This document shows positions 57,322 to 64,000 of a stretch of DNA of 64,000 nt, piece by piece (positions within the stretch are counted from its first letter, which is position 1; the number at the start of each line of letters is the position of its first letter). The stretch lies in NCBI GenBank assembly GCA_020633465.1, contig JACKDN010000003.1, positions 588,331-652,330 on the forward strand. The letters are read 5' to 3'. The notes beneath the pieces are model-generated. The model was given only the letters and a program-made list of their open reading frames with translations. It was not told the DNA's origin and did not search any database. A program made the translations under genes and the position numbers. The DNA is from Myxococcales bacterium (GTDB taxonomy: Bacteria > Myxococcota_A > Bradymonadia > UBA7976 > UBA1532).

Positions 57322-60300
57322 ATGCTCGAGTCCACGTCACAGACGCTGCACGACGGTCCCCACACGCGCGTGCTGCGGGCGCGGGACGCCGCCGGCGCCG
57401 CGGTGATCCTCAAGCAGCTGCGCGGCCCCTGGCCCGACGCCGCCGCGCTGCGCCGGTTGCGGCGCGAGCACGATCTGCTGCGGCGCGTCGACGGGCACGG
57501 CGCGCCGCGCGTGCTGCGCATGGACACCTCGCCCAACCCGCAGCTGGTGCTGGCCGACGTCGGCGGACAGGCGCTCGACACGCTGACGAGCGCGCTGCGC
57601 GGCGACGCCCGCGCCGCGCTGACGGTGGCGCTGCGCCTGGCCGAGGCCCTCGCCGCGGTGCACGGGCGAGGGGTGGTCCACCGCGATCTGTCGCCCTCCA
57701 ACGTGCTGGTCGATCCGATCGGCTACGACGTCTGGCTCATCGACTTCGACCGGGCCACCGAGGCCCGCCCCGGCGCGGCCGTCGTCGCGGGGCCCGAGCA
57801 GATGCTCGGCACCGCGCCCTACCTGGCGCCCGAGCTCACCGGCCGGGTGAACCGGCCGGCGGACGCGCGCGCCGACCTGTACGCCCTCGGCGCCGTGCTG
57901 TACGAGCTCTTCGGCGGCGCGCCGCCCTTCGCCTGCGCCGATCGCGTCGGCTACACCCACGCCCACCTCGCCCTCGCGCCGCCCCCCTTGGCGCCCGCGA
58001 TCGCCGGGCTGCCGCCCCTCGCCGGCGATCTGGTGATGGCGCTGCTGCAGAAGTCGCCCGAGGCCCGCTACCAGAGCGCCGAGGGCGTCGCGCTCGATCT
58101 CGCCGCCCTGCGGGACGCCCTCGACGGCGCCTCCCTCGACGCCCTGCGCGGCCGCGAGGTGGGGCGCCGCGCGGCCCTGCCCGACGAGGTCGCCGGGCGC
58201 GCGGCCGAGGTCGCCGCGCTGACGGCGGCCTTCGAGCGCGCCCGCGACGGGGGCCGCGGCCTGGCCCTGGTCACCGGCCCGCCCGGCATCGGCAAGACCT
58301 CGGTCGTGCGCGAGCTGACCCCGGCGGCGGCCGTCGCCGGCGGCCTGCTGCTGGCGGGCAAGTTCGATCAGTTCGCCCGCGACCGGCCCCTGACCGCCCT
58401 CTCGCAGGTGCTCGATCAGGTCGCCCGCGAGGCCCTCGCGGCGCCGGCCGAGGCGGTCGAGGCCTGGCGCGCCCGGCTGCTGTTGGCGATCGGTCCCAAC
58501 GGCCGCCTGCTGGTCGATCTGGCGCCGGCCTGGGGCGTCCTGCTCGGGCCGCAGCCGGCGGTGGACGAGCTGTCACCGCCCGAGGCCGAGCACCGCCTGC
58601 AGGACACCGTGCGCCGCGCGCTGGCCGCGATCGCCTCGGCCGAGCACCCCGTGGTCCTCTTCCTCGACGACCTGCAGTGGGCCGACCTGCCCTCGCTGCG
58701 CGTGCTGGAGGCCTTGTTCGGCGATCCGGGCCTGGCGCACGTGCTGCTGGTGCTGGCCTGGCGCGATCACGAGGTCGGGCGCGATCACGCGCTGCACCCC
58801 ACCGTGGCCGCGCTGGCCGCCGCCGACGCCGAGGTGGTGCGGCTGGCCCTGGGGCCGCTGTCGCGGGCGGACGTGCAGCACCTGGTCGGGCGGGGCCTGC
58901 GCCTGCCGGCCGCCAGCGCCGCGGCGCTCGCCGCGCTGCTGTACGCGAAGACCGACGGCAACCCCTTCTTCCTGCGCCGGCTGGTCGAGCAGGCCGCCGA
59001 GACGGGCGCCGTGCGCTTCGACGCGGACGCCGGCGGGTGGGCCTGGGACGAGGGCGCCGTGCGGGCGCTGGCCGCCGCCGACAACGTCGTCGATCTGCTG
59101 CAGGCCGAGCTGCGCGACCTCGAGCCGGAGGCCCGCGCGCTGCTCGCCGCGGCCGCCCTGCTGGGCGACACCTTCGACGTGCAGGGCCTGGTGTACGCCA
59201 CCGGCCGCGCGCCCGCCGCCCTCGCGCCCGCGCTGGTCGCGGCCATCGACGGCCGGTTCGTCCGTCCGCTGGACGCCGACTACTGGAGCGGCGGCGTCGA
59301 CGAGGCCCGCGGCTTCCGCTTCGCATTCGTGCACGATCGCGTGCAGCAGGCGGCCCGCGAGCTCTCGACCCCCGCCGAGCGCCGCGAGGTGCACGGGGCC
59401 GTCGCGCGGGCGCTGCTGGCCGACGCCGAGGCCCTCGACGCGCGCTTGTTCGAGGCCGCCGAGCACTGCCTGGCCGCCGGAGACTTCGGGGCGGCCGAGC
59501 GCCCCGCGGTGCAGCGGGTGTTGCAGGGCGCCGGCCGCCGCGCGATGCGGGCGGCGGCCCACGCGCCGGCGCACCGCTTCCTGGAGGCGGCGCTGACCGC
59601 CGGTGACGTGTGGGCGACCGACGCCGAGCGCGCGCGAGAGCTCTGGACGCTGGCGGCGCGGGCGGCCTGGCTGGTGGGTCGGCGCGATCTGCTCGACGCC
59701 CACGTCGCCACGTTGCGCGCGCACGCCCGCGGCGCGGTCGACCGGCTGCGGGCCGAGGAGATCGTCGTCCAGGCGCGCATCAGCGCCAGCGAGCTGCACG
59801 CGGCGCTCGACGCGGCGCTGGCGGTGATGGCCGAGGCGGGCACCGCGCTGCCGCGCAAGCCGACGACGGCGCAGGTGCACGCGGCCGTCGGCGAGACGCT
59901 CGCCGCGCTGGCCGGCCGCGACATCGACGCCATCGCCGCCACCGCCTGCGTCGATCCGGTCGAGCAGGCCGTGCGCGATCTGCTGCTGCGCATCACCTCG
60001 GCCGCCTACGTCGCCGAGGGCAACCTGCTGCCGATCATCGCCTGCCACCTGGTGCAGCGCACGCTCGTCGCCGGCGTGTCGCGCGCGTCGGCCTACGGCT
60101 TCGCGGTGTTCTCGCTCAGCCTGTGCGCGGGCTGGCTGCTCGAGCAGGGCGTCGAGCAGGGGCGCAACGCGCGGCGGCTGCTCGACCGCCTGCCCGATCG
60201 GACGCTCGACGGGGCCGTGCGCCACGTCATCCACCACTACGCGCGCGTGTGGAGCGATCCGCTGCGGCAGATCTTCGACGAGATCCCCGACGTGCACCGG

Positions 60301-62556
60301 TCGCTCATGGACGCCGGCGATCTCGAGTTCGCCGGCTGGGTGCACCACTTCCGCGTGGTCTACGGCTTCTACGCCGGCGTGCCGCTCGACGCGCTGCTGG
60401 CCGAGGCGACGCCCATCGCGGCGGGCATGCGCCTCAACGGCCTCGACGCGGCGCTGCAGTGCACGCTGCCGATGCTGCACCTCGTGCGCGGCCTGGCGGG
60501 CGAGACCGACGATCCGGCGCGCGTCCGGGGGCCCGACTACGACGAGGCCGCGGCGCTCGAGGCCCTGCTGGCGGCGGACTTCCGCGCCGCCGCGCTGGTG
60601 TTGGCGGTGTGCACGTTGCACGCGCGCGTGCTGTTCGGCGACGTCGCCGGCGCGGCGAGCGCCGCCCGCCGCGTGATGGGCCTGCAGGACGGCGCCGTCG
60701 GCCTCTACTACCAGCTGCCCATGCGGCTGTTCGCCGCCGTGGCGTTGCTGGACGCCGAGGGGGTCGACGCGCTGGACGAGGTGACGCCCTGGCGCGACGC
60801 CTTGGCCGCCGCCGCCGCGGTCAACCCCACCAGCGGGGGTCACCTGCTGCCCCTCTTCGACGCCGAGCTGGCCGCCGCGCGCGATCAGCCCGCCGAGGCC
60901 ATCGTGGCCTACGACCAGGCCATCGAGGCCGCCGCGCGGGCCGGGTTCGTGCAGGACGAGGCCTTCGCCAACGAGCGCGCGGCGCGCTTCCACCGGCGAC
61001 GCGGGGCGCCGCGCGTGGCGCGCATCTACCTGCGCGACGCGCGCCTGGGCTATGCGCGGTGGGGCGCCGCGGCGAAGGTCGCGCAGCTCGACGCCCACGA
61101 CCCCGATCTGGCGCTGGCGGTGCCCTTCGGCGGCGCGCGGCCGGCCCACGGCAGCTCGCCGGTGACCCCCACGCGCGTGGCCGATCTCGACCTCGAGACG
61201 CTGCTGAAGGCGACGCAGGCCATCGCCGAGGAGGTCGAGCTCGACGCGCTGCTGCGGCGGTCGATGCGCGTCCTGCTCGAGAGCGTCGGGGCCCGGCGCG
61301 CCGTGCTGCTGTTGGCGCACCGCGGCGGCCTGCAGATCCGCGCGGTCGGGGCCGCCGACGGCGGGGTCGCGGTGGACGCCGGCGCGCCCTTCGAGGATGG
61401 CGCGCAGGTGCCGCCGACGCTGATCCGCCGGATCTGGCGTCGCGGAGAGTCCGAGGTGTACGCCGACGTGCAGCAGGCGCCCGGCGCGGCGACGGATCCT
61501 CGGCTGCGCGCGCGCCGCGGCGGCCCCACCACCTCGGCGTTGTGCGCCCGCTTCAGCCACCTCGGCAAGCCGCTGGGCGTGCTGTACTTCGAGAACGACC
61601 TCGCCGCGGGGCCCTTCAGCGAGGATCGGGTGCGCGTGCTGAACGTGCTGGCCCCGCAGCTCGCGGTGTCGGTGCGCAACGCGCGCCTGCACGCCGCCCA
61701 GGATCGCTTCGTGCCGTCGCAGTACCTGCGCAGCCTGAACCGCGCCGACATCGTCGACGTCGAGCTCGGCGACCACCAAGCCAAAGAGGTCACGGTCTTC
61801 TTCTCGGACATGCGCGGCTTCACGTCGCTGGTCGAGCACATGCCGCCGGCCGAGGCGCTCGAGTTCGTCAACCGCTACATGGCCTACGCCGAGCCGGCGA
61901 TCACCGAGGGCGGCGGGTTCGTCGACGCCTACCTCGGCGACGGCATCCTGGCGTTGTTCGACCACCCGGCGCACCACGCGCAGGACGCCGTGTCCGCCGC
62001 CATCGCGGTGCACCGGGCGCTGGATCGGCTGAACGTCGAGCGGCGGTCGCAGGGCCGGCCATCGGTCCGCACCGGCATCGGGCTGAACACGGGCCGGGTG
62101 ATCCTCGGCACCATCGGCGGGCCGCAGGCGATGAAGTGCGGTGTCGTGGGCGACGCGGTCAACCTGGCGTCGCGCATCGAGGGGCTGACCGCCGAGTACC
62201 GGGTGCGGTTGCTGCTGGCCGACACGACCGTCGAGCGGCTGGGCCCGGCGCCGCCCTTCGACCTGCGGCGCGCCGCGCGGGTGCGGGTGAAGGGCCGCGC
62301 CCAGCCGGTGACAGTGTACGAGGTGCTCGACGCCGAGCCGGAGGACGTGCGCGACGCGCTGCTCGACATCCGCGACGACTACGAGCGTGCCTGGAGCGCC
62401 TACCACGCGGGCGACGTCGAGGCGGCGCACGCGGGGTTCGTCGCGTGCGCCGAGCGGGCGCCGGACGATGCGCTGTCGGTGATCTACCGCGACCGCGCCG
62501 AGGCCCTGAGGGCGGGCGGCGTGCCGCCGGACTGGGACGGCACGGTCCGCTACTGA
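57322..62556 (+). CDS. Multi-domain signalling protein: Ser/Thr kinase-like, AAA ATPase, TPR-like, GAF and class III cyclase
   Basis: A 1744-residue protein. Residues 1-275 are Hanks-type kinase-like: catalytic loop HRDLSPSNVLVD, a metal-site motif DFD (LIDFDRA) instead of DFG, and PYLAPEL. Residues 285-600 are an AAA/STAND ATPase with Walker A GPPGIGKTS and Walker B VVLFLDDLQWAD. A long helical region resembles TPR/LuxR-type sensor linkers (about 700-1270). A GAF domain (about 1290-1440) precedes a class III nucleotidyl cyclase domain (about 1475-1680) with metal-binding FSDMRGFTSLVE and AYLGDGILALFD. It resembles the predicted signalling proteins with a PknK-like front and cyclase back in Myxococcota and cyanobacteria. 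Upstream of the ATG is a GTGAG/CTCAC dyad. Confidence 0.9.
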   Translation: MLESTSQTLHDGPHTRVLRARDAAGAAVILKQLRGPWPDAAALRRLRREHDLLRRVDGHGAPRVLRMDTSPNPQLVLADVGGQALDTLTSALRGDARAALTVALRLAEALAAVHGRGVVHRDLSPSNVLVDPIGYDVWLIDFDRATEARPGAAVVAGPEQMLGTAPYLAPELTGRVNRPADARADLYALGAVLYELFGGAPPFACADRVGYTHAHLALAPPPLAPAIAGLPPLAGDLVMALLQKSPEARYQSAEGVALDLAALRDALDGASLDALRGREVGRRAALPDEVAGRAAEVAALTAAFERARDGGRGLALVTGPPGIGKTSVVRELTPAAAVAGGLLLAGKFDQFARDRPLTALSQVLDQVAREALAAPAEAVEAWRARLLLAIGPNGRLLVDLAPAWGVLLGPQPAVDELSPPEAEHRLQDTVRRALAAIASAEHPVVLFLDDLQWADLPSLRVLEALFGDPGLAHVLLVLAWRDHEVGRDHALHPTVAALAAADAEVVRLALGPLSRADVQHLVGRGLRLPAASAAALAALLYAKTDGNPFFLRRLVEQAAETGAVRFDADAGGWAWDEGAVRALAAADNVVDLLQAELRDLEPEARALLAAAALLGDTFDVQGLVYATGRAPAALAPALVAAIDGRFVRPLDADYWSGGVDEARGFRFAFVHDRVQQAARELSTPAERREVHGAVARALLADAEALDARLFEAAEHCLAAGDFGAAERPAVQRVLQGAGRRAMRAAAHAPAHRFLEAALTAGDVWATDAERARELWTLAARAAWLVGRRDLLDAHVATLRAHARGAVDRLRAEEIVVQARISASELHAALDAALAVMAEAGTALPRKPTTAQVHAAVGETLAALAGRDIDAIAATACVDPVEQAVRDLLLRITSAAYVAEGNLLPIIACHLVQRTLVAGVSRASAYGFAVFSLSLCAGWLLEQGVEQGRNARRLLDRLPDRTLDGAVRHVIHHYARVWSDPLRQIFDEIPDVHRSLMDAGDLEFAGWVHHFRVVYGFYAGVPLDALLAEATPIAAGMRLNGLDAALQCTLPMLHLVRGLAGETDDPARVRGPDYDEAAALEALLAADFRAAALVLAVCTLHARVLFGDVAGAASAARRVMGLQDGAVGLYYQLPMRLFAAVALLDAEGVDALDEVTPWRDALAAAAAVNPTSGGHLLPLFDAELAAARDQPAEAIVAYDQAIEAAARAGFVQDEAFANERAARFHRRRGAPRVARIYLRDARLGYARWGAAAKVAQLDAHDPDLALAVPFGGARPAHGSSPVTPTRVADLDLETLLKATQAIAEEVELDALLRRSMRVLLESVGARRAVLLLAHRGGLQIRAVGAADGGVAVDAGAPFEDGAQVPPTLIRRIWRRGESEVYADVQQAPGAATDPRLRARRGGPTTSALCARFSHLGKPLGVLYFENDLAAGPFSEDRVRVLNVLAPQLAVSVRNARLHAAQDRFVPSQYLRSLNRADIVDVELGDHQAKEVTVFFSDMRGFTSLVEHMPPAEALEFVNRYMAYAEPAITEGGGFVDAYLGDGILALFDHPAHHAQDAVSAAIAVHRALDRLNVERRSQGRPSVRTGIGLNTGRVILGTIGGPQAMKCGVVGDAVNLASRIEGLTAEYRVRLLLADTTVERLGPAPPFDLRRAARVRVKGRAQPVTVYEVLDAEPEDVRDALLDIRDDYERAWSAYHAGDVEAAHAGFVACAERAPDDALSVIYRDRAEALRAGGVPPDWDGTVRY

Positions 62557-63485
62557 GATCGCAGGGGCGGGCGCTCGAACCAGCGGGCCAGCACCGCGCG
62601 CAGGGTGAACCCGTGGCGCGCGTACAGGCGCACGGCGGGCCGGTTCGAGCTCATCACCAGCAGCTCCACGCGCTGGGCCCCGTGCGCGCGCAGCGTGTCG
62701 ACGCAGCCGCGCAGAACGTGCGCGCCCAGGCCGCGACCCTGGAAGCGGGGCAGCAGGCCCAGGCTGTCGATGTTGCCCACGGCCCGCCGCAGCGCCAGCT
62801 CGTGGAAGCCCACCACGGCGTCGCCCAGCCGGTACAGGGCCACCTGATCGGGGAAGCTGCGCCCGGCCAGCCGCTCGTGAGCCTCGTCGAGGCTGACCGA
62901 GCCGCCGTTCGGCGCGGCGCGGAAGCAGTCCTCGGCGACGGCGCGGTAGGTCTCGACCTCGTCGGGTCTCACCGCCTGGCAGGTCAGCCGAGGGTGGGGA
63001 TCGAGCGACGGCTCGGGGCCGGTCAGCGCGAGGCGCCGGGCGTCCTCGCGGTACACGAAGCCGTGCCGCGCGACCCAGTCCGCCAGGTGCGGGCGCTCGG
63101 GCGACACGGCCAGCTTCAGCCTCGCGCCCGCGTCGCCCACGCGCTCGATCGCCGCGGCCAGCAGCCGATCGAAGACTGCGCGCTCACCCGGCTCGACGCA
63201 CACCCCGGTCACGAACGCCAGCCCCCGCGGGGCGACCTCGCGCGTGACCACGGCCAGCGCGCCGAGCGGTCCGTCCGCGCCCCACACGGACAGGTGGTTC
63301 GCCCCGCGCTCGAAGGCGGCGCTGCCGCAGGCCTCGCGCGCGGCGTCCGCGTCGACGAAGCGCACCGGATCGAAGCGCTGCAGCCACGCCGCGAGCGTCG
63401 CGCGCCGCCCGGCGTCCAAATCGAGCCAGGTGCGCACGGCGCGTCCGGCGGGCTCACCGGGGCCCGGCCCGCGTGGGTCCGCCAT
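62550..63485 (-). CDS. GNAT-family N-acetyltransferase
   Basis: A 311-residue protein whose C-terminal half (about 185-305) is a GNAT acetyltransferase domain with the acetyl-CoA-binding motif FQGRGLGAHVLRGCVDTLR (the R/Q-x-x-G-x-G/A pattern) and MSSNRPAVRLYARHGF. The N-terminal half (about 20-170) resembles a second, divergent GNAT-like domain (LGALAVVTREVAPRGLAFVTG) without the acetyl-CoA motif. The ATG at 63485 has GAGGAG upstream. The open frame beyond it has no similarity. The acceptor is unknown. The last seven bases overlap the end of the kinase/cyclase gene, tail to tail. Confidence 0.85.
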   Translation of the reverse strand: MADPRGPGPGEPAGRAVRTWLDLDAGRRATLAAWLQRFDPVRFVDADAAREACGSAAFERGANHLSVWGADGPLGALAVVTREVAPRGLAFVTGVCVEPGERAVFDRLLAAAIERVGDAGARLKLAVSPERPHLADWVARHGFVYREDARRLALTGPEPSLDPHPRLTCQAVRPDEVETYRAVAEDCFRAAPNGGSVSLDEAHERLAGRSFPDQVALYRLGDAVVGFHELALRRAVGNIDSLGLLPRFQGRGLGAHVLRGCVDTLRAHGAQRVELLVMSSNRPAVRLYARHGFTLRAVLARWFERPPLRSQ

Positions 63486-63564
63486 GGTCGTCTCCTCGGG
63501 CGCGTCGACTTGGTCCCGGCGCGCAGCATGCCACGCGCCGCGACCCCGGGGCGGACGCATCTGA

Positions 63565-63570
63565 TACAAC
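63565..63570 (+). promoter_or_regulatory. Candidate extended -10 box (TACAAC with TG upstream)
   Basis: TGATACAAC at 63562-63570 has the TG of an extended -10 element. It lies 30 bases before the ATG at 63601 and would give a leader of about 24 bases. No convincing -35 box was found. Confidence 0.4.
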
Positions 63571-63600
63571 GCCCACTTCGTCGACGTCCCGAGCCAACGC

Positions 63601-64000
63601 ATGCGCATCCTCGCTGTCCTCCTGCTGTTCGCCGCGCGCGCTGCCGCCGCGCCGACCGTCGCCGTCACGCTCGACGACCTGCCCTTCGTCGGTCCCCTGG
63701 CGCCCGGTGACACCCGCGCGGCCGCTACCGAGCGCATCCTCGCGGCGTTGACCGTGCGCGCCGCGCCGGTCGGCGTGTTCGTCACCTGCGATCGCATCGG
63801 CGAGGGCGAGGAGGAGCTGGTGCGGCGATGGCAGGCGGCGGGGGCCGAGCTGGGCAACCACTCGACCGCGCACCGCGCGGTGGACGATCTGGGGCCGACG
63901 GCCTGGGCGGCCGACGTGAAGGCCTGCGGCGCGCGCCTCGAGGCCATCGTCGGCGCGGGCGCGGTGCCCTGGTTCCGCTACCCCTTCCTGCAGCGCGGCC
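63601..64000 (+). CDS. Polysaccharide deacetylase family protein, 5' part
   Basis: The gene runs off the right edge, so only the first 133 residues are seen. A Sec signal peptide (MRILAVLLLFAARAAAA) is followed by a NodB-fold deacetylase start. The first metal aspartate pair is in TLDDLPFVG, the two metal histidines in GNHSTAHR, and the later R-x-P-F segment is WFRYPFLQRG. Such enzymes deacetylate chitin, peptidoglycan or other N-acetyl glycans in the periplasm. An extended -10 box lies 30 bases upstream. No Shine-Dalgarno of note is present. Divergent from the GNAT gene by 115 bases. Confidence 0.88.
   Translation, partial: MRILAVLLLFAARAAAAPTVAVTLDDLPFVGPLAPGDTRAAATERILAALTVRAAPVGVFVTCDRIGEGEEELVRRWQAAGAELGNHSTAHRAVDDLGPTAWAADVKACGARLEAIVGAGAVPWFRYPFLQRG

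Noticed and set aside
1..64000. A phage, plasmid or large genomic island
   Set aside because: Apart from the small repeat-bracketed TA cassette, no integrase, phage structural gene, conjugation gene, tRNA target or abrupt base-composition change was seen.

Overview
The window is a stretch of a very GC-rich chromosome (about 70 percent GC by eye, third codon positions almost all G or C) carrying about 42 tightly packed protein genes on both strands. Neighbours often overlap by 1 to 28 bases, and GTG or TTG starts are common. The gene content points to a member of the Myxococcota. At least ten proteins are lipoproteins whose lipobox cysteine is followed by an Asp/Gly/Pro/Ala-rich linker. Several carry the putative metal-binding motif (consensus DNDCDG) or Cys-rich repeats typical of that phylum. 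There is also an AgmX-type motility/TonB-like protein, a TatT-associated TRAP transporter and a large kinase/ATPase/GAF/cyclase protein. This placement is inferred from gene content; no rRNA is present to confirm it.

Layout. Positions 1-20000 are mostly housekeeping and envelope genes: a Cys/Met PLP enzyme behind a long structured leader, an M28-type peptidase lipoprotein, a GST-fold protein divergent from a class V aminotransferase, an orphan ABC ATPase, a triple glycosyltransferase, transketolase, a UbiB-type kinase with a small DUF4124 protein, a CrtC/Svf1-like secreted protein facing an MMPL/RND exporter, and an LTA-synthase-like sulfatase. At 20000-25100 there is a MopE-motif lipoprotein, a PAP2 protein, and then a small accessory island. 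The island is a DUF433/DUF5615 toxin-antitoxin pair bracketed by two directly repeated 150-bp elements with inverted-repeat ends, followed by an orphan addiction-module antitoxin. At 25100-31300 lie a degenerate 5'-nucleotidase-like protein with a barrel-like tail, a lipoprotein with an A-B-B-A domain order, and a decayed multicopper oxidase fragment.

Positions 31300-38500 hold an HDOD protein, a LysR regulator, a complete TatT-DctP-DctQM TRAP uptake operon and glutamate dehydrogenase. Together these suggest uptake of an organic or amino acid and its entry into central metabolism, though no substrate can be read from the sequence. At 38700-48400 are an AgmX-type protein, a gene-free stretch with a strong hairpin and a candidate structured RNA ending in a T7 run, an alpha/beta hydrolase, an orphan NtrC-type regulator, a lipoprotein, RluA, a BamA/TamA-like outer-membrane protein, QueD and a radical SAM enzyme. 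At 48500-57100 four large secreted lipoproteins run in the same direction. Two of them end in an AT-rich repeat element that is strikingly out of place in this genome. The right end has the 1744-residue kinase/ATPase/GAF/cyclase protein, a GNAT acetyltransferase and the start of a polysaccharide deacetylase.

The accessory signals most worth following are the repeat-bracketed toxin-antitoxin island, the paired AT-rich element at the lipoprotein gene ends, the candidate RNA at 40265-40394, and the A-B-B-A lipoprotein. No tRNA, rRNA or CRISPR array was seen.
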